Assembly: GCA_934527315.1 (NCBI GenBank)
Contig: CAKTAK010000042.1
Location: forward strand, 1-14,946
Origin: HGM13010 sp934527315
GTDB lineage: Bacteria; Bacillota; Clostridia; Oscillospirales; Oscillospiraceae
Length of the DNA stretch: 14,946 nucleotides
Reading direction: 5' to 3'
Every line of letters begins with the position of its first letter. Positions within the stretch are counted from its first letter, which is position 1. The notes under the pieces were generated by a model, which was not told where the DNA came from, made no database searches, and saw only the letters and a list, made by a program, of their open reading frames with translations. The position numbers and the translations under genes were made by a program. Positions 6,793 to 13,276 of this stretch are shown here, one piece after another.

Positions 6793-8154
6793 ATGCTGAC
6801 ACAAAATGAAATGCTGCAGACCCTGAATATGATCGACAACCAGCATCTGGATGTGCGGACCATTACCATGGGCATTTCCATCAGGGACTGCGCCAGCGAA
6901 GACGTGCAGACCTGCGCGGATAAAATTTATGAAAAGGTGACTCGTCAGGCGGAGCATCTGGTGAAAACCGGCGAGAGCATCGAAAAAGAATACGGAATTC
7001 CTATCGTGAATAAGCGGATTTCCGTCACACCGGTGGCCATTGCGGCGGACAGCTGCAAAACGGACAGCTATGTGCCCATTGCCAAAGCATTGGACCGGGC
7101 GGCACACACCTGCGGTGTGAACTTTGTAGGCGGCTTTTCCGCTCTGGTGCAGAAAGGCTGCACCAAGGGCGATTTGGTGCTCATCAACTCCATTCCCCAG
7201 GCATTGGCGGAAACGGAACTGGTCTGCTCCAGCGTCAACGTGGGCAGCACCCGGGCCGGTATCAATATGGACGCAGTGCAGCGAATGGGTCAAATCATTA
7301 AGGAAACGGCAGAGCTGACCAAAGACCGGGGCGGTTTCGGCTGCGCCAAACTGGTGGTATTTGCCAATGCGGTGGAGGATAACCCCTTCATGGCAGGCGC
7401 CTTCCATGGCGTCAGCGAGCCGGAATGTGTGATTAACGTGGGCGTTTCCGGTCCCGGCGTGGTGTACCATGCGCTGAAAGAGCTGGGTCCCAACGCACCC
7501 TTTGATCAGGTGGCGGAGACCATCAAGAAAACGGCATTCAAGGTGACCCGTATGGGACAGCTTGTGGCGCAGGAGGCGTCTCGCCGTCTGAATGTGCCCT
7601 TCGGCATCGTGGACCTGTCTCTGGCACCCACTCCGGCAGTGGGAGATTCCGTGGCCCGGATTCTGGAGGCAATGGGTCTGGAAACCTGCGGTACCCACGG
7701 CACAACGGCTGCGCTGGCGCTGCTGAATGACGCGGTGAAAAAGGGCGGCGTCATGGCGTCCGGTCATGTGGGCGGTCTGTCCGGCGCATTCATTCCCGTA
7801 TCCGAAGACGAGGGCATGATTGCCGCGGCGCAATCCGGCGTTTTGCAGCTGGATAAGCTGGAGGCAATGACCTGCGTTTGCTCTGTGGGTCTGGATATGA
7901 TTGCTGTGCCCGGAGATACCACGGCGGAAACTCTGTCTGCCATTATTGCAGATGAGGCGGCCATCGGTATGGTGAACAACAAGACCACCGCTGTGCGTTT
8001 GATTCCCGCGCCCGGCAAGGTTGTGGGCGACACAGTGGAATTCGGCGGTCTGCTGGGTACGGCGCCGGTGATGCCGGTCCACGGCGAAAGCAGCGCGGAA
8101 TTCATTGCCCGGGGCGGACGGATTCCTGCCCCGCTGCATAGTCTGCGGAACTGA
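6793..8154 (+). CDS. UPF0210 (DUF711) family protein
   Basis: 453 residues, the usual full length of the family, starting at the ATG at 6793 with GGGG 8 nt upstream. Blocks recognised as family-typical are LDVRTITMGI near the start, GVNFVGGFSALVQKG, SSVNVGSTRAGINMDAV, GCAKLVVFANAVEDNPFMAG, VGVSGPGVV, FGIVDLSLAPTPAVGDSVA and GLDMIAVPGDT. DUF711 proteins adopt a fold related to glycyl-radical enzymes such as pyruvate formate-lyase, but no biochemical function is established. The gene follows the ACT-domain gene by 12 nt, so the two are almost certainly cotranscribed and probably interact. The frame is intact with no unusual residues noticed. Confidence 0.93.
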   Translation: MLTQNEMLQTLNMIDNQHLDVRTITMGISIRDCASEDVQTCADKIYEKVTRQAEHLVKTGESIEKEYGIPIVNKRISVTPVAIAADSCKTDSYVPIAKALDRAAHTCGVNFVGGFSALVQKGCTKGDLVLINSIPQALAETELVCSSVNVGSTRAGINMDAVQRMGQIIKETAELTKDRGGFGCAKLVVFANAVEDNPFMAGAFHGVSEPECVINVGVSGPGVVYHALKELGPNAPFDQVAETIKKTAFKVTRMGQLVAQEASRRLNVPFGIVDLSLAPTPAVGDSVARILEAMGLETCGTHGTTAALALLNDAVKKGGVMASGHVGGLSGAFIPVSEDEGMIAAAQSGVLQLDKLEAMTCVCSVGLDMIAVPGDTTAETLSAIIADEAAIGMVNNKTTAVRLIPAPGKVVGDTVEFGGLLGTAPVMPVHGESSAEFIARGGRIPAPLHSLRN

Positions 8155-8165
8155 TTTTGACTGTG

Positions 8166-8203
8166 ATTTTCCGGAAGACGGTATGTGCCGTCTTCCGGAA
8201 AAT
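8166..8203. repeat. perfect 16-bp hairpin without T-tract
   Basis: Arms 8166-8181 and 8188-8203 are exact inverted repeats with a 6-nt loop. It lies 11 bp after the UPF0210 stop and 5 bp before the tRNA-Leu -35 box. Its position suggests a transcript end, but neither strand has the following T-run of an intrinsic terminator. Confidence 0.65.
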
Positions 8204-8208
8204 TGTGG

Positions 8209-8237
8209 TTGACAAAGGCGGGCTCCTCCGCTATAAT
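8209..8237 (+). promoter_or_regulatory. consensus promoter of tRNA-Leu
   Basis: TTGACA (8209-8214), exactly 17 bp, then TATAAT (8232-8237): a perfect sigma-A promoter. The start point would be about 10 bp before the tRNA 5' end at 8255. Confidence 0.93.
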
Positions 8238-8254
8238 ATCTATTGCATTTATAT

Positions 8255-8343
8255 GCGGGAGTGCTGGAATCGGTAGACAGGCAGGCTTGAGGTGCCTGTG
8301 TCCCACCTTAGACGTGAGGGTTCAAGTCCCTTCTCCCGCACCA
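8255..8343 (+). tRNA. tRNA-Leu, anticodon GAG
   Basis: Acceptor arms GCGGGAG and CTCCCGC pair perfectly, followed by A and an encoded CCA (to 8343). The anticodon stem CAGGC/GCCTG (8282-8286/8294-8298) holds the loop TTGAGGT with anticodon GAG at 8289-8291. The D-region (GGAATCGGTAGAC), the long class II variable arm and the GGTTCAAGTCC T-arm are those of a leucine tRNA. It has its own promoter and terminator, so it is a single-gene unit. Confidence 0.96.
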
Positions 8344-8382
8344 AATCGGAGCAAGCGATACAATGCTTGCTCCGATTTTTTA
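8343..8382 (+). terminator. terminator of tRNA-Leu
   Basis: ATCGGAGCAAGC (8345-8356) pairs with GCTTGCTCCGAT (8365-8376) and is followed directly by TTTTT. It starts at the CCA end of the tRNA. Confidence 0.92.
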
Positions 8383-8419
8383 TCCGTCCCAGTGGACGTA
8401 TCTATTTCGTCAATATAAG

Positions 8420-8464
8420 GCATAAAATAAAAATGGGCTGTCTCATGGTGAGACAGCCCATTTT
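8420..8464 (-). terminator. terminator of the small membrane-protein genes
   Basis: Perfect 16-bp arms (8430-8445 and 8449-8464) with a 3-nt loop begin 4 bp past the stop at 8468. On the minus strand a T-rich tail (TTTTATTTTATG) follows the stem. Confidence 0.87.
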
Positions 8465-8467
8465 AGC

Positions 8468-8758
8468 TTATTGATTGGATTCTTTTCCCTGCGGGGACAT
8501 TTGCTTTTTACAATAGAAATCTGCCTCGTTGCTCACGGAAGTCTGACTGGATTTTTGGGATTTTTCTTTGGTTAGCAGCGGCCAAAACAGCACAATCAGC
8601 GGGAGAATGAATACGCAAATTACAAACAGATAATCCGGAATATATCCGACATAGTCTTCCAGCCACACCAAAAAGATGGCACTTCCCCAAAATGTGGCAA
8701 AAGCAAGGGCAAGCTGCCGCAGCGCAATCAAAAATTTCCGCAAGACCATCACTCCCAT
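8468..8758 (-). CDS. small membrane protein of unknown function
   Basis: 96 codons from the ATG at 8758. I do not recognise the family. The N-terminal two thirds hold two hydrophobic helices (ALAFATFWGSAIFLVWL and YLFVICVFILPLIVLFW) joined by a short acidic turn. The C-terminal about 35 residues are polar and charged with many Ser/Lys/Gln. The start is uncertain: GGGAG lies inside the beginning of this frame, 2 nt before the ATG at 8749 and 8 nt before a TTG at 8743, so the true product may be the 91-codon form starting with TTG. It may form an operon with the 48-codon gene 48 bp upstream, or use the -10-like site at 8776. A terminator follows. Confidence 0.65.
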   Translation of the reverse strand: MGVMVLRKFLIALRQLALAFATFWGSAIFLVWLEDYVGYIPDYLFVICVFILPLIVLFWPLLTKEKSQKSSQTSVSNEADFYCKKQMSPQGKESNQ

Positions 8759-8775
8759 CTGTGTCTGATAGGTGC

Positions 8776-8804
8776 ATTATACATCAGCAAGCCGCTGAAA
8801 ACAA
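8776..8804 (-). promoter_or_regulatory. possible promoter of the 8468-8758 gene
   Basis: A minus-strand TATAAT (8776-8781) with TTGTTT (8799-8804) at exactly 17 bp. The start point near 8769 would leave a very short leader before the ATG at 8758, which favours the later TTG or ATG start of that gene. Confidence 0.5.
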
Positions 8805-8806
8805 GG

Positions 8807-8953
8807 TCAAAAGGGGAGCTGGCACAGAGCACTGAGAATGCCGCCGCCGAGAAACACGGAAATCCAGAATGCCAGAAACTTCCGTTCCAGTTTCTTTGCA
8901 TCTTCTGCCGGCACGGGAAAGGGAATCACAGCTTTTTCTTTGGGTTGATACAT
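8807..8953 (-). CDS. 48-residue single-helix membrane protein
   Basis: A minus-strand frame of 48 codons from the ATG at 8953 to TGA at 8807-8809. It begins MYQPKEKAVIPFPVP, then has a charged stretch (EDAKKLERK) and one hydrophobic helix (FLAFWISVFLGGGILSALC). AGGA lies 10 nt upstream of this ATG; an earlier ATG at 8961 in another frame opens only an antisense-like frame. The arrangement of a charged linker and one C-terminal membrane helix looks like a real micro-protein. It lies 48 bp upstream of another small membrane-protein gene in the same direction. Family and function unknown. Confidence 0.55.
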   Translation of the reverse strand: MYQPKEKAVIPFPVPAEDAKKLERKFLAFWISVFLGGGILSALCQLPF

Positions 8954-9027
8954 AAAACATACGTCCTTTCTCTTTCGATGTCCCTATGGTATCAAAAGAG
9001 TTGTCCCATTTTTGGTACAAACCCGAC

Positions 9028-9061
9028 AAAAAATAAAAGCTGCACCAAATTCGGTGCAGCT
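9028..9061 (-). terminator. second terminator after the BaiE-like gene
   Basis: AGCTGCACC (9038-9046) and GGTGCAGCT (9053-9061) form a perfect 9-bp stem. On the minus strand it is followed by TTTTATTTTTTG. Confidence 0.82.
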
Positions 9062-9074
9062 CAAAGAATTTCCG

Positions 9075-9110
9075 CAGCAAAAAATCCTCCGGAGAGTTCC
9101 GGAGGATTTT
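9075..9110 (-). terminator. first terminator after the BaiE-like gene
   Basis: A perfect 13-bp stem (9081-9093/9098-9110) with a GAGT loop, followed on the minus strand by a run of T. It starts 17 bp past the stop at 9128 and forms a double terminator with the hairpin at 9038-9061. Confidence 0.88.
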
Positions 9111-9127
9111 GAAATTCAAGAAAGAAA

Positions 9128-9676
9128 TTACTTCTTCAGCTGAGTGTCGCCGCTCAGAGTGACAGCACCCTTGTGGGGGCCAGCCTTGAACATGTTCTCG
9201 GTGACGAAGTATCTTGCGTCTTTGATACGGCTCCAGTTCTCCTCGTAGATGCGCTTGTAGCCGATCTTGGTGATCTTCCACTCGCCGTCGATCTTTGCGT
9301 AGTCGATATCATAGATAGCGGTGCCGCGAACGTTCCAGTTGGTAGCCAGAATGATCAGGTAGTCATGCAGGTACCACTTGCCGTGAGCGGTGACGCCGTC
9401 CTCGTTGATGGTGATTTCGGGAGTATGACCGTTGTGCTGAGAAATCATAGCACTGTCGTTCATCTGAGCCTCGTAGTACTGACGCAGACCGCCTTCGCCT
9501 TCATAGTGATCGAACACCAGACGGCCGTCGGAGAATGCAGTATGGAAAGTGGGTGCAAACACTTCGCCCAGCTCGTCCCACAGTTTGCTGTCCAGGCAGC
9601 GATAGTACTTGCCCTGCAGTTTCTGGATTTCAGCAATAGCTTCCAGACGCTCAACTCTCTTCAACAATTCTTCCAT
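9128..9676 (-). CDS. SnoaL/NTF2-fold dehydratase-like protein, similar to BaiE (bile-acid 7-alpha-dehydratase)
   Basis: 182 residues from the ATG at 9676, with AAGGAGG 9 nt upstream. The order GKYYRCLDSKLWDEL, then HNGHTPEITI, then GKWYLHD, then DGEWKI...GY.RIYEE follows, from memory, that of BaiE, an NTF2-fold enzyme of the bai operon in bile-acid 7-dehydroxylating clostridia. The residues matching BaiE Tyr30, Asp35, His83, Asp106 and Arg146 are present here as Tyr24, Asp29, His81, Asp105 and Arg142; Tyr54 appears to be Phe48. It has about 15 extra C-terminal residues. A dehydratase or related lyase/isomerase role on a cyclic or acidic substrate is likely, but the substrate is not shown: no bai CoA ligase, oxidoreductase or transporter is nearby. 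It has its own promoter and double terminator and CGT/CGC-rich arginine codons, suggesting strong expression. Confidence 0.82.
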   Translation of the reverse strand: MEELLKRVERLEAIAEIQKLQGKYYRCLDSKLWDELGEVFAPTFHTAFSDGRLVFDHYEGEGGLRQYYEAQMNDSAMISQHNGHTPEITINEDGVTAHGKWYLHDYLIILATNWNVRGTAIYDIDYAKIDGEWKITKIGYKRIYEENWSRIKDARYFVTENMFKAGPHKGAVTLSGDTQLKK

Positions 9677-9741
9677 GAGTAAAAACCTCCTTAAAATAGT
9701 CCCATCCGCTGTTTACAGAATGGATCTTGGACATTGGATTT

Positions 9742-9770
9742 AATATACCATATTGTTGTAGAAATCACAA
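9742..9770 (-). promoter_or_regulatory. promoter of the BaiE-like gene
   Basis: Minus-strand TTGTGA (9765-9770), 17-bp spacer, TATATT (9742-9747) preceded by TGG, an extended -10. The predicted leader is about 60 nt and carries the AAGGAGG site at 9686-9692. Confidence 0.72.
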
Positions 9771-9839
9771 GGCATTATTGTAAATTTTACTGACAAATTG
9801 CAGAAAACTCATACGGTCCTTGGGCAGATAGAGCAGAAA

Positions 9840-9874
9840 AGAAAAAAAAACCGGGCTGCCTAAGCAGCCCGGTT
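9840..9874 (-). terminator. terminator of the dehydrogenase operon
   Basis: AACCGGGCTGC (9849-9859) and GCAGCCCGGTT (9864-9874) form a perfect GC-rich stem, followed on the minus strand by nine or more T. It separates the dehydrogenase pair from the BaiE-like gene. Confidence 0.95.
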
Positions 9875-9895
9875 CGACGTCTTGGAAACAGACAA

Positions 9896-10894
9896 TCAGC
9901 CTTCGGGGTACTGGTTGTCATAGTTCTCCTGGATGCAGGAGATGACCAGAGTCAGAATGTCGTTGGTGGGAGTGGGGATACCCAGCTCTTTGCCGTACTC
10001 TGCGATCTTGCCGTTCAGCACGGAGATCTCGGTCTGACGTTTGTTCATCAGAGCGTCCTGGCACATGGAGGGGTAGTAGTCGCCGATGTTGGTGATGATG
10101 TCAGCCAGATCGTGAGCCAGGAAAGCGTCAGCATCGATAGCGGTGCCGCGAGCGGTAGCAACAGCAGCAGCCTCACGAACAACGCCTTCGAACAGAGCGT
10201 AGCCGGGCTTGCAATCAGCAACATACTTAATCTTCAGACGGGTGGAAGCGCAAACGGTGTTCACGGTTGCGTTGACCAGAACCTTCTTCCAGATGTAGTA
10301 GTAGATGTCGTCTTTTCTCCAGTAAGCGTCGCAGCCGCCGTCGCGGTAGCACTTCAGCATGTGCTCGCAAGCCTTATCGGTCAGCTCGGAACGTTCAGCA
10401 GCGCCGAAGTTCATCTGCACATCGCCGGAGGGAGTGGACACGCACTCGCCGGGAGCGGGCAGAGCGGTACCCAGAACGCCGGAGCCAATCACGCAGTGAT
10501 CTTTGGGGAAAACTTTGAACAGGTTGTCGTCGTTGCCCAGACCGTTGATCAGAGAAACAGCAACGGTGTCGGGTCCGATGATGGGCATTGCGTCCTGAAT
10601 AGCCTGCTCCAGCTGAGTAGCCTTGGTCATGAAGATCACGATGTCGATTTTGCCTTCAGCAGCCTCTGCATCAGCAGCGGTGAAGTAGGTGCGGAAACCG
10701 GTCAGCTGAGTCACGATGTCTTTGTACTCGCCGTTGCCTTCCTGATGATGAATGGTGAACTTCATGCCGTCTTTTGCGACCTTCTCCATGTGAGCCTGGT
10801 AACGGTCAATCAGAACGATGTCTGCACCGCCCTTACGCAGGTAAGATGCGAACACGCTGCCGGCTGCGCCGGAACCATACATTGCAATTTTCAT
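9896..10894 (-). CDS. ketopantoate reductase (PanE/ApbA)-family dehydrogenase, copy 1
   Basis: 332 residues from the ATG at 10894, with AGGAGG 8 nt upstream. The Rossmann motif GSGAAG lies at 7-12, and Asp30 at the end of the second strand (LIDRYQAHM) suggests NAD(H) rather than the NADPH preference of E. coli PanE. LINGLGND, WKK...N...N (Trp202, Lys204, Asn208, Asn212, matching the E. coli catalytic Lys176 and Asn180/184) and SMCQDA...RQTEISVLNG are all present, so the enzyme should be active on a 2-keto/hydroxy acid. A true pantoate role is doubtful because it sits with a paralogue, a BaiE-like protein and a transporter. It starts 20 bp after the stop of copy 2, in one operon. Arginines are nearly all CGT/CGC, unlike copy 2, suggesting high expression. 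Confidence 0.88.
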   Translation of the reverse strand: MKIAMYGSGAAGSVFASYLRKGGADIVLIDRYQAHMEKVAKDGMKFTIHHQEGNGEYKDIVTQLTGFRTYFTAADAEAAEGKIDIVIFMTKATQLEQAIQDAMPIIGPDTVAVSLINGLGNDDNLFKVFPKDHCVIGSGVLGTALPAPGECVSTPSGDVQMNFGAAERSELTDKACEHMLKCYRDGGCDAYWRKDDIYYYIWKKVLVNATVNTVCASTRLKIKYVADCKPGYALFEGVVREAAAVATARGTAIDADAFLAHDLADIITNIGDYYPSMCQDALMNKRQTEISVLNGKIAEYGKELGIPTPTNDILTLVISCIQENYDNQYPEG

Positions 10895-10914
10895 TTGTTT
10901 TTCCTCCTAAGATT

Positions 10915-11871
10915 TTATGTATTGGCTTTGTACTGACAATCGTAATTGTTCTGAATGCAGGAAACAAGAGACGTCAGCACAGAGTTAACGGGGGTGGGGA
11001 TTCCGTACTTCTTGCCATACTTCACGATGGCACCGTTGAGCACGGAAATTTCGGTTTGCCGCTGATGCAGCACGGCGTCTTGCGCCATAGAGGGATAGTA
11101 GGTGGAGAATCCGGCAGCCAGACGGGGCATTTCCGCCTGCATTTCCGGCCAAAGGTCTCCGGCACCGTCTGCCTGCGCCACAGCGCAGCCCTCTTTCCAA
11201 ACCTGCCACATCAGATCCTGACCAAAGTCATCGGCAATCAGCGGACCGACTCTGATGCGGGTCAATGCGGACAGCGTGTTGTATCCGGAATTGGAAATGG
11301 CTTTTTTCCAGATGAAAGGCTTTACGTTTTCTTCATACCGTGCCTCGCAGCCGCCTTTGATAAAGGTTTCCTGCAGGTACTGACCGGCTTTATCGTTCTT
11401 CTCGCTCTTCTGAGAGGCACCGAAGTGCATGACAATGCCGGATTCCGGTTTGGAAACGCATTTGCCCGGCTGGGGCAATTCCGTTCCGATGGTGCCGAAT
11501 CCGCAGATAATGCGGTCTTCCGGCAGATATTTGCTGAGAAGTTCGTCATTGCCCAATCCGTTCTGCAGAGAAACCAGAACGGTGTCCGGTCCGATGCAGG
11601 GGAGAACTGAGGGCATGACGCTGTCGGTCTGGGTGGCTTTGACCATCAGAATGACAATGTCCATCGTGCCGATGTTCTCGGCGGTGGGTGCGGTGTGGAA
11701 ACCGGTCAGCTGTTCCTCTCCGGCCGGAGATACGAACGTCAGGCCGTTAGCCGCAATCTGATCCATGTGCGCCTGATAGCGGTCCACCAAGTACATATCG
11801 GCGCCGCCTTTTTTCAGGTAAGCTGCAAAGACGCTGCCGGCTGCGCCGGAGCCAATCATTGCAATTTTCAT
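10915..11871 (-). CDS. ketopantoate reductase (PanE/ApbA)-family dehydrogenase, copy 2
   Basis: 318 residues from the ATG at 11871, with GGGAG 6 nt upstream; the frame's earlier ATG at 11916 has no ribosome binding site and lies across the promoter start region. It shares with copy 1 the N-terminus MKIAM.GSGAAGSVFA.YL.KGGAD, the DRYQAHM block, QNGLGND, the IWKK...N...N catalytic block, SMAQDA...RQTEISVLNG and the C-terminal GIPTP.N motif. The two are clearly tandem duplicates that have diverged: copy 2 lacks the insert after about residue 45 (HHQEGNGEYKD in copy 1). Arginine codons are mixed (CGG, AGA, CGC), so it is less biased than copy 1. The pair may act on two related substrates, in two steps, or as a heteromer; this cannot be told from sequence. 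Confidence 0.87.
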   Translation of the reverse strand: MKIAMIGSGAAGSVFAAYLKKGGADMYLVDRYQAHMDQIAANGLTFVSPAGEEQLTGFHTAPTAENIGTMDIVILMVKATQTDSVMPSVLPCIGPDTVLVSLQNGLGNDELLSKYLPEDRIICGFGTIGTELPQPGKCVSKPESGIVMHFGASQKSEKNDKAGQYLQETFIKGGCEARYEENVKPFIWKKAISNSGYNTLSALTRIRVGPLIADDFGQDLMWQVWKEGCAVAQADGAGDLWPEMQAEMPRLAAGFSTYYPSMAQDAVLHQRQTEISVLNGAIVKYGKKYGIPTPVNSVLTSLVSCIQNNYDCQYKANT

Positions 11872-11918
11872 AATGCGCTCCCTTTCCGGATTCCCAAAGA
11901 ATCCCGGTTCTGACAAAA

Positions 11919-11948
11919 ATTATAGAATGACGGAGGGAAGTGTATCAA
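11919..11948 (-). promoter_or_regulatory. promoter of the dehydrogenase operon
   Basis: Minus-strand TTGATA (11943-11948), 18-bp spacer, perfect TATAAT (11919-11924). The start point near 11912 gives a leader of about 41 nt before the ATG at 11871. Confidence 0.75.
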
Positions 11949-11958
11949 GTTTCGTGCA

Positions 11959-11981
11959 ATGTGTTTGAAAAACGAACACAT
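11959..11981. promoter_or_regulatory. 23-bp palindrome upstream of the -35 box, possible regulator site
   Basis: ATGTGTTTG (11959-11967) and CGAACACAT (11973-11981) are inverted repeats with one mismatch around AAAAA. The site lies 10 bp upstream of the -35 box, the position of an activator or a distal operator. The adjacent GntR-type regulator is the obvious candidate. Confidence 0.55.
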
Positions 11982-12034
11982 ATTTTGAGAACAGATGCAA
12001 AACACTCCGGGTTTGAACCATTTTTGGGACATTG

Positions 12035-12109
12035 TTACAAATTACACAATGATTATGAACTAAAATGGAGACAAAATCAAGAACAATTTGTAAAAATGCA
12101 CTTAGTTCA
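12035..12109. repeat. nested inverted repeats between the GntR gene and the dehydrogenase operon
   Basis: TGAACTAA (12056-12063)/TTAGTTCA (12102-12109) and TTACAAATT (12035-12043)/AATTTGTAA (12085-12093) are two perfect inverted repeats that interleave. They lie just past the GntR stop (12119) and upstream of the operon promoter. They may be operators or a transcript-end structure; there is no canonical T-tract hairpin here. The rest of 11982-12118 holds nothing else recognisable. Confidence 0.4.
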
Positions 12110-12118
12110 AGGGCAAAA

Positions 12119-12838
12119 TCAACGAATGGGAATTGCGTTGTCGTAAGAAAATGCTGCCTGGCTGATGCCGGTGCGGATATGCTCATTCATCAGTTGCCGT
12201 GCCAGCTCGGGCATGTGCATTTTAATGGCGGAAGTAATGGCGCCATGCTGATGAGGAATCTGGGCAGACCAGGGGTTTTCCGTGTCCGTATCCACAAACT
12301 CGGTATAGTAATTCTGATACCGGGTCAGCGGAGGCAGGAGGTTTTCATAGCAGCTCTGGAGATATTTGTTGCCGCAGTGGTCAATAATCAGACGGTGGAA
12401 AGGCATTTCCACCTCTTTGAGCACTTTGCTGTCCCGGCGCTGGAATGCCCGCTTATACTCGGCTGCGTAGTTTTCCAAACCGGCAACCACATCATAGTTT
12501 GCGGTTTCGGCGCACAGATAGGCAGCCTCGGATTCAATGGCAGCCCGAGCATTATATAAGGAAATCAGTTCCTTCATGGTCAGCGCGGACACATAGAAAC
12601 CGCTGGCATTGGGGCGAACCTCCACAAAACCGATGCTGCAAAGCTGATTGATTGCCTCCGTGACCGGCGTACGGGAGATGCCCAACTCCTTCGATATATT
12701 ATTAATGTTTAATTTTGTGGACGGAGCCAACGACAAGGAAACAATTTCGTCAAACAGCAAGTCCGCTACCACATCACCCAACTTGGCAAACGGGTTTTTG
12801 TCCAAATGTTCCTGAAGTTTTTTCTGATCCATAACCAT
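12119..12838 (-). CDS. GntR-family transcriptional regulator, FadR/FCD subfamily
   Basis: 239 residues from the ATG at 12838; Met3 (12832) is an equally good start, since GAGG lies 4 nt from the first and 10 nt from the second. The winged helix-turn-helix spans about residues 18-84 (LNINNISKELGISRTPVTEAINQL, then VEVRPNASGFYVS). The FCD ligand domain follows, with the expected metal-ligand pattern Glu144, His148 (EMPFH), His198 (QHGAI) and His220 (EH). FCD regulators usually sense carboxylic acids and repress or activate nearby catabolic operons. It lies between the dehydrogenase operon and the divergent transporter and most likely controls both. Ligand unknown. Confidence 0.9.
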   Translation of the reverse strand: MVMDQKKLQEHLDKNPFAKLGDVVADLLFDEIVSLSLAPSTKLNINNISKELGISRTPVTEAINQLCSIGFVEVRPNASGFYVSALTMKELISLYNARAAIESEAAYLCAETANYDVVAGLENYAAEYKRAFQRRDSKVLKEVEMPFHRLIIDHCGNKYLQSCYENLLPPLTRYQNYYTEFVDTDTENPWSAQIPHQHGAITSAIKMHMPELARQLMNEHIRTGISQAAFSYDNAIPIR

Positions 12839-12897
12839 CGTTCCTCTCTTATCGAGTCAACCCATACACATAAAAATACAAAAATGCAAAAATCTGC

Positions 12898-12925
12898 GTT
12901 ATAAGCTGCTTTTTATCGAATTGAA
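12898..12925 (-). promoter_or_regulatory. possible promoter of the GntR gene
   Basis: Minus-strand TTCAAT (12920-12925), 16-bp spacer, TATAAC (12898-12903), about 60 bp before the ATG. The match is moderate. Confidence 0.4.
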
Positions 12926-13207
12926 TACACTTTTTTCGAACATAAAGATAAACTAACACAAAAACCGGTGTATTTTCAACTGTTGATTCATGAATTTATG
13001 ACTAATTTTTTGCCGCGATTCTTGTTCAAAGCAACGAAACTTGCATTTTGCACAGTTAAGTTCTTAACAAAGCCACTGATTTTAGCTAATTTTACGGTTA
13101 AATAAATAACCATTGAAGAATTTGAGAACAAAATATGAATAAACCTTTAAGTTTGCGCTAATTTCAATGCACGAAAACCGGACAGTGAAAATGCAGATGC
13201 ATCAAAA

Positions 13208-13237
13208 TTGAAACAATTTACCCCAAGCAAATATAAT
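13208..13237 (+). promoter_or_regulatory. promoter of the YkvI-family transporter gene
   Basis: TTGAAA (13208-13213), 18-bp spacer, perfect TATAAT (13232-13237). It predicts a leader of about 79 nt before the ATG at 13323. Confidence 0.7.
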
Positions 13238-13253
13238 TCATGCATCGACGTAA

Positions 13254-13276
13254 GTGCAGCAACGGGAAAGCTGCAC
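13254..13276 (+). repeat. hairpin in the transporter leader
   Basis: GTGCAGC (13254-13260) and GCTGCAC (13270-13276) form a perfect 7-bp stem with a 9-nt loop, about 10 nt after the expected transcript start. It could stabilise the 5' end of the mRNA. No known riboswitch fold was recognised. Confidence 0.5.

Noticed and set aside
6424..8139. Minus-strand 571-codon frame
   Set aside because: Antisense to the UPF0210 gene, with a His/Gln-rich product of no recognisable fold and no ribosome binding site found.
8784..9281. Minus-strand 165-codon frame
   Set aside because: It runs through the BaiE-like gene end, two terminators and the 48-codon gene in the wrong frame.
9128..11871. Calling the region a bile-acid (bai) operon
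   Set aside because: Only one BaiE-like gene is present; there is no CoA ligase, BaiCD/BaiH oxidoreductase, CoA transferase or BaiG-like transporter.
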